Shown here in pieces: positions 12,801-23,421 of a stretch of 64,000 nt of DNA. Source of the stretch: Lingula anatina (lineage: Eukaryota; Brachiopoda; Lingulata; Lingulida; Lingulidae). Location of the stretch: assembly GCF_001039355.2 (NCBI RefSeq), contig NW_019775419.1, positions 94,025 through 158,024 on the forward strand. The letters are read 5' to 3'. Every line of letters begins with the position of its first letter. Position 1 is the first letter of the stretch. The notes under the pieces are model-generated. The model worked only from the letters and a program-made list of their open reading frames with translations. It was not told the DNA's origin and made no database searches. The translations under genes and the position numbers were made by a program.

Positions 12801-15800
12801 TCTTGGCTGTCACATTGTCCAATGTGAATTCTGGAATGTTTACATGGATGTCATCCTTGAACTGCAGTGGATGATCGCTCCAGACAAAGATTATATCATC
12901 CGTTGTGTAAGCATCTGAAAGTGATAACAGAGTCAAAGAGGTCATAAATATATATTGCAGCTTCACATCCGCCAGAAGCCTTGTATAAGCAAAACTAGTC
13001 GGGAGCGCTGATGAAGAATTGTACACATGAGACAAATATGATGAAATAAGTGTTTCAGTAACGAAAATAACTGCATCAAAACATTTTGTCAATAAAGGCA
13101 CATTAAGGAACGTTATTGTTTCACGCCTCAGGTGATAGAGATGTGTAGGTATTGCAAAATAGTAATAAAGTGAGTCATATCTAAATGAAAAAGCAACACA
13201 AAATACGGCAATTTCAATTTCACACTCGATAGACATGATGAGATGTAGAGACATATTTGCTCGTTTCCTTTCATGCAATCTTCTAATTACACTATTTCTA
13301 TGATCATCATTACATCAAACGCAATCGTTACGTATATCCTAAAATCTTTCCTCAAAGCCCACGTTCATTGCAAATTATTTTCCCTGAAGATCTTAATCAC
13401 TCAATATTTAACCCAAATGAGAGGCTGACATTTCATTCAGCTTCAGCGTTTCCATTACTTCTTCGATGAATGTCTACTAATGACATCAGGTGTTACACAG
13501 CCAAATGACTGCAATTGCATTTACCACAGACACGGCGTGTTTAACTTAAATCATACAAATACACAGTAAGTGAATGCTTACAATTAATGTTCTAATGCCA
13601 GAAACGTTAAGTATCCTGTTTTGCAAAAGAGAAAGTGTGTCATTTAGAGCAACTAACATTGCGTGACTCCAGTAATGCACTTCATGAATCGGATACTCAC
13701 AGCTGTGCATCTCAATACGGCATGTCTGGATATCCATTGGGAAGTTTGTGAAGTCATATAAACAGTCCAGCCTGACGGACAGCCTGCAAAATCAAATTGA
13801 TGAATTGTACATTTATATCACAAAGTACCCATGAAGTCGGGTTTTTGTAAATGGTCATAAAGAATTCCAATGTTGACATAAGTTATGAAAGTTTTTTCTC
13901 CTGTTTTCAGCAAATGAAAATATGATGTAGAAAAATGAAAAAACTACCACTTAAAACTAGAATGAATTCATAAATATCATTCGGTTTCTGTTTCCCATAG
14001 ATCACAAATTTCACCATCATTGCTACATGTAGTATTATCGTTGTATCTATAGTACCCGGTATATGTGTCAACAAGGCTTAAGGCTTGTAAAGACCATGAT
14101 AAACCACAATAAATATCAACCTAGTTTGCAGCAGAGATAAGTGTGAACATATAAATATTATTTTAAAACTTTTTGTTTGAACGCATGCGTGCCAGCTCAA
14201 ATTAGTCACGATTTTTTTTTTAATACTACACAGAATTTCATTATAAATTAAACCAACTCAATCTGAAGCCAATGTCAAAAACTACGAATACAGCATCACA
14301 ATAACATCCAACAAAAATCACACTGACCACACGCTGACCACACCACTGACCTTTGAGAATAGAGAATATTACCCTCTTCTGTGACCCTCAGCAATATGTT
14401 CGGGGTGGTGATGTCATGCCTCCAGGATTGCTTTTCGTTCGAGAAGAACAAATCCGGCACCCACACGTCTCCTATTGCTTTATCAGAGAGCGTGATCCCG
14501 GACCGGTGAACATTATCCGAGAGATTGCTCGTGTTCAGTTGAAGGCGAGGGTCATTCCACATCTGTCGAAGGTAAAGGTTCACGGTGAAATCCTGAAACG
14601 AAAAAAAAAATGTTTTTGGTGTATATCTGAAATTATGAATTGTTTGTTCTCAAAATAGCAAAGCCATGGAGTGCAACCATACTTACATATACATGTACCT
14701 GCACAAAGCGAGGGCGAGGGCTTGCTATATTCGAGGTAATTGCAATTTAAATGACTACAGAACATACAGCATCATACTAGTGGTAATTGCATGTATGTGT
14801 ATGGGCTTCCCTGACATTTCTGTCAAACGGAAGTATATCGAACAGTTGAAATAAAAAAATGTTTCAAAATATTTTTCAGCGACATTTACCCTGAGGTAGA
14901 CGGACTGAAACCCTATTTTTTTAAATAATTTGTACCAGTAGTATAGGGCGTGCGTGTGTGCACGCGTGGTGCGTGTCAGTTGATTATTTGAAGAATAAGG
15001 GCATGCTTCTTTCTAATATGACGGTGAAATCATTCTTTCTACGTAGAATGTTCATCACTTTTCGTGAAATTCGCATTACCGATAGCTGCTTCTCAACACT
15101 GACGAAGGTATAATGTCATATAACCACATTTGCTTATTTTGCATGTGTTTGGGAGATATGACAGTGCCTTGTTCCTCAGAGACATCGTGAATAACGAGTA
15201 TCACTCTTAAAGATATTAGGGCAGGTTTTTTGTTTAAACTTAACATGCCAAATTTGACCCAAGAGAAATGCTGTCTGCACCAGATATATATTGACCACTA
15301 TTGTGGCACTTAATCGCAACGACCATCGTTTAAGGAACAGCTGTGCAACGTTATGAAAGAAATGAGATAACATGTAGGCCTACCATCTACCATAAAAATC
15401 CAGGGGATGTAAGTGTCCAGGTCACCTAACGGTTTTTTTCTTTTACGCTAAAAAAGGCAATGTTACTGACCACGCTTACCAAACCTTCATTTACATGTGT
15501 GTTCAGTGTATAACTTCAGTGAAATTAAAGCCAAGTGCACGCAACAGATTGAGTGAACCAAACGTAAATTTACAACAGGAAACATTAATTAGTATTAACA
15601 AACAGTTTGTTTTTTATTGTGGTCGCAAAAATTCAATTACGTACTCAGAAAAATCTATAAATGAACATGGAAATAAATCAGCAACAGACAGTGTATGGTT
15701 TAATGTTCTTGCGTGTTGCCTATATACACTGATGCTCATAAGTTAAGCAACACCCCGATTTTTTCAGAAGTTTCTTCTATCATGATCATTATTTCATTTG

Positions 15801-18800
15801 TTGGTGGGATTATGCATATTTCTTTCATATTTTATAAATAACTTATTCAAGTTGAATATTTCGGTTAAAGAAATACACCACACAGCTTACTGTAATAATC
15901 AAAATAACTTTATTAACCAAACGGTACTAAAATATGCCAAACCATGTGTCAAAAAAGTATGCTCACACAGCAAAAAGTACGTGCTGATTAAAACAGCTTA
16001 TTATGAAAAAATAAAGTTCGACCATTTAAGAATTAGTTTTAATAAAAGAAGACTGTAGATAATAGATGATTAATCGTCTATTATGCAATAAATATCGGGT
16101 GTGCTTTCCCTGGTTTTGAACAACAGCTTCACATTGTCTCCTGCAACTTGCCACCAAATTCTGCCAATCTTGCTTAGGGAGCCGGTTCCCTTCTTCAGTT
16201 ACTGCATGCTGGACCTCTCTAATGTTTCTAACTGGAGTTTGTCTCTCATTTACTGCCCTGTCAATCATATCCTAAGCATGTTCTATTACATTGAGAATTG
16301 ATAAATATGCAAGCCAATCCAAATATGGGATACCGCGCTGTTGCAGCGCGTCTTGCACGGACCATGCTTTCTGGATGGGCGCATTGTCCTGCACCAAAAT
16401 GGTTTTTCTTTCTGGATTTGCTTGAATGTGTGATTGTATGCACCCCAATGGTATTTCGTCTCTGTATTGTTGACCAGGGCACCTCCCTTGAATGACGTAC
16501 GGTGGCAATTTTTCATTGTTTGGCTGATATGAACTGGTCCTGGTGGCATAATCGAACCAGATATCTTCATCTCTTGCGTCGGTTAATATTGGTCTACCAG
16601 AAAGAGGCTTGTCCAATACATAACGAGTTTGGCGCCATTTTGCTACCAGCTTGGACACTTGACTTGGTGCTGCTTTTTTGTTGCCTTGCAATGTGTCTCT
16701 TTGGCACCCCAGCACGATGACTTCCCATTATTTGCCATCTGATTACCTCGTTGAGTCCTCTTCTAACCATTGGTTGGTCCAAAATAACAAATTGTGCCCA
16801 TGAAACTAGCCAAACTGGAAGCTCCTCATGGCATGGCCAAACTGTGTTTTTCGCAAGTGGCACCCCCATTGCATATTCTATCGTGTCCAACAGTAAATAG
16901 CACTCTAATGTCACGGTCCAGTAAGTCAAAGTAAAAACAAAAGAAATATCTAGCTACTGTACAAATTTTGCCTCAATAAAAATTTTGGTTGCTGAGAAAT
17001 TCGAGAAATAAGAAAGTGTTGCTTAACTTTTGAGCATCAGTGTAAATATGACACGCTAATGAAGTTAAGCGCCAAGGCTTTTTACCAATTTGCAACCAAG
17101 ACATATGTCTTCCCAATAACTCGATGAAAAAGTTTTTCTTATTGTTTCTTGCATAGTGATGACAAAAAAAGTAGATTTTGTCTTAACAGACTAATGTTTT
17201 AATACCCTAAGGTCTAGAGCTCACATCGACCAGTCAGTTACGTGATCCCTATAATATGAGGCGTCAAAACACCATTCCTCATAGGTAAAATTAAACACGT
17301 TTAGTCTCTTAAGATACCATTGACTTTTTCATTACTACCCGATAACTGTTCTCTTCACACATACATTATCTTGCGCATTTGTTGAACAGTTGAGAGATTT
17401 GTCTATGCAGGGCCCATGATACTTCTTTGTCATTTAAGTCACTGAAGTGGCAGTTGGAAAGGTGTTGAATATAACACTTCTTAATGTAAAATCAACATAA
17501 GAAAAAATAAACACTTGGAAATGATTCGTTCTCGAATAAACATGTCTTGGACACATTGTTTTTTTGGAAAATTTATCCTTATCGAGTTTCTTTTAATTTA
17601 TCAATTAAAAGATAAGCGTTAGAGTGATTGTCCGCATTCTGCGTGACAAAGTAAAAATAAAACCTGAGCGTGAAATAAAAGATAAAAGTGCTGGCGCAAA
17701 CCCTAAAAACAAAACTTTTAATATTAGCTTGCCCAGAGAGGTTATAATTCAATTTTTTCATTGGGAACATCAGTTTACTTTGCAATAATTATCTGATTCG
17801 TTTCTCGGTAAAACGAGATTTTGTAAGAGAAATGCATTATTCGATCCAAATTCGCCTTTAAGATATTCCTGGATTGGTTGTGATAATGATTCGTCTACCC
17901 TTTACTGCACAAAACTGTTATCTGTCTTAATATGCTTAAACACAAATTACCATCACATTTAAGGTCTCAGATGCCGCAAACGGTATCAGGACAGTTTCCC
18001 CCCGGACAATTCCCCGCCCCCCCCCCCCCCGGACTATATACAAATATAAAGTAAAGAGTACAAAGTTCAAACCTTTTCATCCATTTTCTGAATATTTCTT
18101 AGTGTGATGATGCAAATTTATCATTTTATTAAACAATTTATTTTCATGGAGTATAAGTACATGAAATTTTCGAGATAGAAGTACAGAACATTTTATTAAA
18201 AATCTGATCAAAGAATATATATCTCCAGGTAAAGGAGGGGTATCTCACTCATCCAGGTAGCACTTTGATGAATTAACTGTTACTTTTTAATTGCTTTATT
18301 TCTCCCCCCCCCCTTGATTCAGTAAGTCTTGAATCAAGGTGCATCTCTAGGGAGAGGTGGGGTAAAGAGATTTTCTCGCTTATCCAGGTATCCCTGTGAC
18401 TATTTGTCACTTTTAATTGCTTGACTACCACCCGCCACACTAAAATATTTATAAAATATCTGTTTACCTGTTCATCTGTTTACCCCACTTTTACCTGAAG
18501 GATAGGTGGTTATACTTCGATTAGATACTTATCTATATATCTATTGATAAGATACTTAATAAATCTTTCTGTACTTGTACTTAATGAAAAGGGAATTTGT
18601 TATAAAATAATTTGTTTCATGATGAAGTTACATTATCACACTAAAAATATTATAAAATGGATGAAATTTTTAAACTTTACACTTTCTACTTTATATTTGT
18701 ATATAAACAAATTGTCCGGAGGGAATAGTCCACATGTCGACACGCGGTTTTGTCACACCCAAGTCAGTTGGATTAGACTGTAAACACATTTGCACATAAT

Positions 18801-21800
18801 AAATAGTGTCTATTCTCTTCCGTTCCGAATGCAATTAGTGGAAAATGCCTATCTGGTATATTATGACCTTTGCTTTAATGCCCACCCTGGGACGACTTTT
18901 TACGGCAATACAACCCAACTGGCCATTAGTTATTGCCCTCGAAAAGGATGAAGATGACGTTCTGATGACTACGTGTCCAATAATTAGGTAAACGTGTTCT
19001 ATTTATCATCATTATGGGCGACATCACCCTGAGTTTCACTGGCTGTCACTGGAACCTCGCAAGTTTAGCAAAGAATAAAAAATCACAAACACCGTTGTAA
19101 ACCTTTTTGAACCTTCTGGAACCCCGACATGACATTTGTTCGATTATAACAGGCGTGTCCTTGAAAATGTCCAAAATAAAAGTATATGTAAACCGAATAT
19201 ACATGTACAGTACCCATTTATCCATTTCACTTTCTTTGTTTTGAGGTAGTTTTTTTAGGAGAAAAATATAGTCAAATCATTAACATCGGATATCGGCGCC
19301 AGAGAGATTGTTCCAGGTCTTTACGTCAATTCTAAAGTGCGCATCGACCTCCCTGTTCTATCGAGTTTTAGATTTTAAAAATGCACAAACAAATAAGGTA
19401 ATTTCAAGTAAGGTTTTGTTAAGTGAAGATACCTTTAGAGCAATAAGTTCAGACTATTCTTTGGAAAATAGAAACATTGAAGACAGCACATCAAATTTCC
19501 ACACACAGTCTCTATCAGTTTTAGTACAGTTAGCTGTACAACAAACAATGCAGCAAACATTACAAGAAATAGAACGAGGATGGTAAACAACTATAAATAG
19601 GACGTTGACCCTTTTTACGCTTAAAATTGCTGGCTGTCTTATTTTAACACACTGCGAGTTTCAATTAATTGCCGCAGCACACCCTAATATCCATTTTCTA
19701 TCGGAAAGCTCTGGGTGTGTGCTGGGTAGAATAGAGGAACTTTCAGTATTGACTCGCGGCTTAACAGTGCTAGCGTAATTCAACATCACACATAATATCA
19801 CTAAAAATAACAAACTATACAATTGCAGTCACAATATCAATGAAACCGTTTGCAAAACAAGTCCCACAATGGGACCCCCCATTATAACTTAATCGTTAAT
19901 GGGTATTATGGAGGTATTATAAGAAGCTATTTTTCATGCATATGTCAAATGACAAATTAAGCTGATAGGATCCAATTGCCCAAGGTGAAAAAAATCGCCA
20001 ATTACCACATCGCATCAGTAGGTCAACTCTTACCATTGCTGCTGCATTGAATTCACTGAAGGAGTTGATCGCCAAATTGACTTTCACAGCGGTGGGGATT
20101 TCTGTAAAGAAATTGGTAAAATGCCGACAGATTATTTCCTGCAGGATCTGGCAATGGTGTTAACACACCCCACATCCAGATAACAAAGATGCTTAAAATG
20201 GTTGGAAGGTTTAAAAATAAATGTGTAATAAAGAGGGGGATCAAAACGCATTCTTTTTTCCTAGAACAATAAAAAGAAGTTAATAAGACGCTTTTCATGC
20301 AGTTTTATCGTAGAATCTTTTACATTACCAACACAAAGACGTTTAAATCTACATTTTGGCAATGTAATACAAATTCTGTTTCATCTATACACCTACAGTC
20401 TTGATAAAATTGTTTCACAAAGTCACCAAACATAACCAGAAAGCAGCCCCATAATAACGATCCCAAGCAAGTGCACACAAGGAGCTCTTTTGGCATGAAT
20501 TGAAAATTGGAATAATTCAGTGCGGAATATATCATGGTATGACGGAGCGCTTAGATAGGTATCTACAGACAACAAAACTTGCTGTCTAATTGATTGAATT
20601 AGGGGACGGCAATGTTGCATTTGATACGATCAATGGAATACTCTACATGATAAATACAATTACGATATTGGCGTTAAACAACATCTTTCCATTTAAGAAC
20701 AGTTTGTAATACAGCCTCACAAAATGTGTTTAACCATTTGGTTTGCTGTAAAAACGAAAAAAAATAGCACAATACCAATAATACAGCAATACTAACATGA
20801 ATGTTTAAAATACATGCAATTAGCAGAGGATAAAAAAATCATAAGACGATTAGCACTGCATTTTCTGCCTTAAAAGCATTATATACATATCCATTTAGCT
20901 TTCAAAACGGTCAATGAGTGTAAAGTGTAGAGATCATGCTGTAGTATTAGTGGGCTGTTTGTCGTTTACTTGTCAAAACGCTATCTAAATGTTACATTTA
21001 CTGTTCCGACATGCGAATCCTAAAATCGATACTAAAAACGCCTTTCTGTGCATGTCGCAAGCTGCAGAACCAAATGGAGTCCGTCAACTTCCCCTGTTTT
21101 CATCGTTCATCAACTCAAACACTAATGAAACCATCTGCGTATAATAATAAGGTGCGGACTGTTAAGTGAAACAAAGGGATATCAGTCAACCAAATTCATT
21201 GACCCTAAAAGCATTATGATATAACGCAATCATCGTCACGTTGTTTTCTTGTAGTTTGGGTCTATTAGAAAGCGTGGCCAGATTGACGCATTTCCCAACA
21301 CGTACAGATGACAGGAAATTAAAAGGCAACTTCATCACTGAGCTACATAAATGGTCAAGTAATTGGATGCCACATAAAGTCCACGATAAATCAATTCGAT
21401 TATTAAATGGCGATGGCAAAATGTGTTTTTGTGACTCTTCACAAATTATTGGATGATTCAAAAAGCGTCCGAATGGATATCATATGTCAAATTGGAAAAA
21501 AAAAGCCACAATTGAAATTTATAAGATCTTCGTCTTGTTATTATATTTTCAGATTGAGTAACTAATTTATCTGACCAGATATAAACGTTTAATACTTCTC
21601 TTTGTTTGCAAGATTCTGAGCGCAGTTGTATATCATAATAAACAACACAAACATTACTTGGAGGCATTTTACTTTTATCACTGCAACAGTGTAGACAACA
21701 TTAGGGTATGGAAAACTGCACCTCTTTAAATATAAACAACTTGACACAATGGCCATGGTATCATGATCATAGAAAAAGATCCATGACTTCTTTGAGGGCA

Positions 21801-22086
21801 TTAACAAAGAGCAAATTTATAAAGGATAAGTTTGTGCTTGGAACATCTGTTCATGTTTGTGCGTGGGGCGTGTTTGTTGGTGCTTGCAGGCGTTCTTGTC
21901 GCTTTGTTTACGTCCCAACCTCATCCCCAACCCCGCCAAGGCTTACAAATGCGCATTCCATCACAGCTCGTCATGCTGACGGCCTTACCCTTATGCAGAT
22001 GAGGGCGTATCCTTCGGTCGTAATCATTGCTGAAGGTGATGTGGTCCAGGCTCAAGAGAGCATCCCTTTTTAGTTCGTATGATGAC
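645..22086 (-). CDS. Cys-loop anion channel subunit (GlyR/GluCl-like), whole locus
   Basis: A pentameric ligand-gated chloride channel subunit of the plasma membrane, read on the minus strand. One chain of exons joins in phase: 21989-22086 (98 bp), 10141-10208 (68), 5825-6066 (242), 5146-5228 (83), 4217-4354 (138), 2821-3206 (386) and 2278-2490 (213, ending in a stop). This gives about 408 residues without the signal-peptide exon, which I did not find. Visible hallmarks are the 13-residue Cys loop (YDFTNFPMD within it), a second cysteine pair spaced by ten residues as in glycine and glutamate-gated chloride channels, the anion-filter PAR before TM2, four membrane segments and a short TM3-TM4 loop. 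Alternative copies of four extracellular exons lie at 12777-12914, 13701-13783, 14351-14592 and 20034-20101. The two membrane exons recur at 1188-1573 and 645-857. Family is certain. Ligand is not: glycine, glutamate, histamine or another transmitter are all possible. Confidence 0.9.
1188..1573 (-). CDS. Cys-loop receptor TM1-TM3 exon, left copy
   Basis: It is a near-identical repeat of 2821-3206, offset by 1633 bp and separated from it by the N gap. It most likely represents the same exon on an overlapping or allelic contig end rather than a second gene. No extracellular exon follows it in this copy, because the sequence stops at a poly-A run before the gap. Confidence 0.85.
1742..2111. other. 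Assembly gap (370 N)
   Basis: An unresolved run of N. The left flank ends in a poly-A run and the right flank starts in a poly-T run. Sequence on both sides is the same ~1.26 kb, so the true gap may be negative, meaning overlapping contig ends. Confidence 0.95.
2278..2490 (-). CDS. Cys-loop receptor last exon with TM4 and stop
   Basis: It encodes the end of the cytoplasmic loop, the pre-TM4 motif ANKVDRASKYVF, TM4 (FVGFVVFNIGYWFLYLLLL) and a TAG stop after LLLAN. The acceptor is CCTTTTTCAG. The very short C-terminal tail after TM4 is normal for the family. Confidence 0.9.
   Translation of the reverse strand, partial: FLGSIDSVDQVDGSVSSVDVQIENHVISTKVKHLAWDANKVDRASKYVFFVGFVVFNIGYWFLYLLLLAN
2821..3206 (-). 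CDS. Cys-loop receptor TM1-TM3 exon, copy next to copy-1 extracellular exons
   Basis: It encodes GAYTCIYAEF, then TM1 (YLLNIYAPTIVVVILSFVNFF), then VPARVSIGLITVLTITTQS (filter plus TM2), then TM3 (AVDVWLAMCLLFVFGSVLEY) and the start of a short basic cytoplasmic loop (KERKRRRQEAEQ). The PAR triplet before TM2 is the anion-channel signature. The acceptor is TTCTTTCAG. The donor GTATGT after NTNTS gives the phase needed by the last exon. It differs from 1188-1573 by one synonymous base. Confidence 0.9.
4217..4354 (-). CDS. Cys-loop receptor 138-bp pre-TM1 exon, copy 1
   Basis: It encodes AYTTDDIIFVWSDHPLQF through NCTTRTITG and joins in phase to the membrane exon at 2821-3206 (GAYTCIYAEF). The tyrosine codon at its start is completed from the preceding exon, which also supports the join. 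Confidence 0.9.
5146..5228 (-). CDS. Cys-loop receptor exon carrying the disulfide loop, copy 1
   Basis: It encodes the canonical Cys loop, identical in protein sequence to the 13701-13783 copy. The acceptor is CTACATTGCAG and the donor GTGAGT. The adjacent intron differs from the second copy by short indels. Confidence 0.9.
5825..6066 (-). CDS. Cys-loop receptor 242-bp exon, copy 1
   Basis: It encodes the same residues as 14351-14592: a DFTVNLYLRQ start, WVPDLFFSNEK, and an ILYSQR end. The acceptor is TTCGTTTCAG and the donor AG/GTCAGT. A tandem run of CTGACCACACA-like words immediately downstream (5766-5822) brings repeated donor-like sequence, which could affect splice choice. Confidence 0.9.
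6213..6530. mobile_element. piggyBac-like MITE with TTAA target duplication
   Basis: A 318-bp insertion in copy 1, absent from copy 2. It is flanked by TTAA on both sides (6209-6212 and 6531-6534). The empty site in copy 2 has a single TTAA (14747-14750). Ends are short inverted repeats AGGGATAA and TTATCCCT. No transposase is encoded. TTAA duplication is the signature of piggyBac-type transposition. It contains a 41-bp near-perfect palindrome at 6324-6364. Confidence 0.85.
8430..8755. repeat. C-rich GGACAATTCCCCC array and foldback arm in copy 1
   Basis: Several near repeats of a 14-16 bp unit GGACAATTCCCCC(C) lie at 8430-8510. The same unit appears inverted at 8727-8752 as GGGGGGATTGTCCGG. 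Poly-C tracts of 8-12 make this region hard to sequence, which fits the single N at 8726. Confidence 0.6.
10141..10208 (-). CDS. Cys-loop receptor 68-bp exon, copy 1
   Basis: It has the same sequence as 20034-20101 and encodes the beta1-beta2 segment. It joins in phase to 5825-6066 downstream and to 21989-22086 upstream. Confidence 0.85.
12777..12914 (-). CDS. Cys-loop receptor 138-bp pre-TM1 exon, copy 2
   Basis: It encodes the strands before TM1, starting AYTTDDIIFVWSDHPLQF and ending NCTTRTITG, including the first cysteine of the second disulfide pair (loop C region). The acceptor is CACTTTCAG and the donor GTACTT. Two base differences from 4217-4354 are both synonymous. Downstream membrane exons are not repeated next to this copy, so it is either the second haplotype or an alternative exon set. 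Confidence 0.9.
13701..13783 (-). CDS. Cys-loop receptor exon carrying the disulfide loop, copy 2
   Basis: It encodes LSVRLDCLYDFTNFPMDIQ followed by TCRIEMHS, which contains both cysteines of the family-defining loop with 13 residues between them. The 83-bp length and phases match the flanking exons. The donor is GTGAGT. It has three base differences from 5146-5228, all synonymous. Confidence 0.9.
14351..14592 (-). CDS. Cys-loop receptor 242-bp exon, copy 2
   Basis: It encodes a long part of the ligand-binding domain. It starts with FTVNLYLRQMWNDPRL, runs through DVWVPDLFFSNEK (loop A region) and ends at ILYSQR, finishing two bases into the arginine codon before donor GTCAGT. It differs from the copy at 5825-6066 by six bases, all synonymous. 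Flanking introns differ much more, by indels and insertions. The conservation shows both copies have been under protein-level constraint until recently, or are alleles. Confidence 0.9.
15727..17042 (-). mobile_element. Degenerate Tc1/mariner-type transposon, TA-flanked
   Basis: A 1316-bp insertion in copy 2. Terminal inverted repeats begin CACTGATGCTCA at both ends and extend about 28 bp with two or three mismatches, flanked by TA on each side. Copy 1 has the empty TA site (7483-7484). On the minus strand, remnants of a Tc1 transposase are visible: helix-turn-helix pieces (RWQIMGSHRAG; VAKWRQTRYVLDKPLSGRP) and the DDE end (QDNAPIQKAW and later NVIEHA). These are split over at least two frames, and the region of the first catalytic aspartate is not recognisable. 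It is non-autonomous today. Confidence 0.9.
16272..16929 (-). pseudogene. Tc1-like transposase remnant
   Basis: The N-terminal paired-like helix-turn-helix part is split by a frameshift near 16700. The C-terminal part keeps QDNAP and the catalytic glutamate in VIEHA, but the middle is shortened and the sequence motifs SPDLNP-like are degraded. It lies inside the inverted repeats of 15727-17042 on the minus strand. Confidence 0.75.
17995..18732. mobile_element. Foldback element with ~200-bp imperfect inverted arms
   Basis: The left arm (about 18031-18236) reappears inverted at about 18500-18715, with imperfect identity. Outer ends carry GGACAATTCCCC-type words in opposite orientation. In copy 1 the equivalent site (about 8430-8760) keeps one arm and an array of GGACAATTCCCCC units, with an N at 8726. 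That copy is probably collapsed or truncated. No coding sequence. Confidence 0.65.
20034..20101 (-). CDS. Cys-loop receptor 68-bp exon, copy 2
   Basis: It is identical in sequence to 10141-10208. It encodes EIPTAVKVNLAINSFSEF plus NAAAM, the beta1-beta2 segment that precedes the DFTVNLYLRQ.WNDPRL segment. The acceptor is a pyrimidine-rich TTTCTTTACAG and the donor is ATG/GTAAGAG. As far as I recall, a 68-bp exon at this position is also typical of vertebrate glycine and GABA-A receptor genes, which supports the boundary choice. Confidence 0.85.
21989..22086 (-). CDS. Cys-loop receptor exon: N-terminal helix to first beta strand (single copy)
   Basis: The exon lies between an acceptor ending TTTCAG and a donor GTAAGG on the minus strand. 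It begins one base into a codon and ends one base into the next. It encodes a segment ending in NDYDRRIRPHLHK, the usual YD.RIRP motif found just before the first beta strand of glycine/GABA-type receptors. The phase joins exactly to the 68-bp exon at either 10141-10208 or 20034-20101. Unlike the next four exons it appears only once, because it lies to the right of the duplicated block that ends near 21800. The preceding exon with start codon and signal peptide should lie above 22087 on this strand. I could not identify it. Confidence 0.85.
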
Positions 22087-22173
22087 CTGAAATATGACAA
22101 GGCAATTCACAGACAAATGTTTTAGTTTTAATTTGAACCGCATAATCATGGCAATAAAATCATTAGACATTTT

Positions 22174-22195
22174 ACACACACACACACACACACAC
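22174..22195. repeat. (CA)n microsatellite
   Basis: Eleven AC dinucleotides in a row. Confidence 0.95.
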
Positions 22196-23394
22196 TACAG
22201 GAGATGCTACCACAATTATTGCAACATGTCGAACATAAATGCAAAATAAGAATTGTATTTCACGAGTGTCTAAGTCCTCTGAAAACATAAAGGCCCAAGG
22301 TCTAACAAGACTAAAACAATTGTGTTTGTTTGCCAGCATCAGTTATCAGTGTGGTAGCCACGAATTCACAGTATGACCGCCATCCATCTTTGCATGGACA
22401 CGTCGAGGCAATGTAATCTTTAAAATCATTTTTCCAATCTCTGACTACAACAAAGCATTCTTGGTCAACGCCTGTAACTGAGACCCCATGCTTCTACTGA
22501 ATTAAGGCACTTTTTGCAACAAGGAGTCTCTCTGCAGACACCATGCCTTCTGGCAATTTTTGCCTCTGAGATTCGCTCCTCCCGTAGGGAGCCGTCTTCC
22601 TGGCATTACCTTTTTTTGTTTCAGAGAACGAAATTTTGGACAAGTCCCTCAAGTGAAAGACGAACAAATAATCGACTTTGGTTACAATGCAGACGATTAG
22701 AAACAGCGTTTTTTTTTCTCTTCTAGACAAGTTGCAATACATGCACCAAGTTTCAAGTCTATTGCAAATAACATTGCCTCATTTGAGTAAAACAAATTTT
22801 GACAATCATGCATAATGTTTCGCGTTTTTGGCTTTCATGTTTCTAGTTAAATTTCACTAAGTGCCACCTGGGGCCTTTGGGTTCTTGTGACAAATATAAC
22901 CGCAGCTTTCGATCAGTGCAAATCGCATCAAATAAACTAAAACGTTCATCTTTCTCTATGGTTAAACCGCAATCAGTCAGCTATGCAAGGTAGAAGATGA
23001 AAATGTCAAGTTTAAAACACATAATATGTAGAAAAGCAAACAAAATTTCCCACTGGTAGGCTATTTGCTTGAAGGCCTACGCTGCCAAGACTAGTGGGTC
23101 TTAGAAAAAAAATTCCAATCAATATGAGACGGGGGCGCTCACAGGTGCGGATGGTACTTTCTGAGATTCTCCCGCTGGCAAAGATAAGCACCCGGAGTTT
23201 GGGAGCTTTCTGAAAACTCATCTCCATTATAGAGGTGGGTATCTAGTCAGCTATGAAAGTCAGGGTGACGATAGGATGCTCAAAGAGGCGTTATCTTGCT
23301 TCTGACCTAAGTGACCATATAAAACACAAATACAAGTGTTCGTGTGTGAGCGTGTGCACGACGTTTAATTATCAAAGCCGAATACGAAATACCC

Positions 23395-23421
23395 ATCTCT
23401 CTCTCTCTCTCTCTCTCTCTC
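23395..23421. repeat. (CT)n microsatellite
   Basis: An uninterrupted run of TC/CT dinucleotides of about 27 bp. Confidence 0.95.

Larger units (their letters stand above)
11950..21807. repeat. Large duplicated block, copy 2
   Basis: The second copy of the block, on the right of the single-N junction. Identity runs to about 21800, after which the sequence is unique and includes the single upstream receptor exon. It contains the Tc1-like element at 15727-17042 and a fuller foldback element at about 17995-18732. Confidence 0.9.

Noticed and set aside
12769-13278. 169-codon minus-strand frame taken as one coding region
   Set aside because: Only its last 46 codons (12777-12914) are exon. The rest reads through the intron, and the same frame is interrupted in copy 1.
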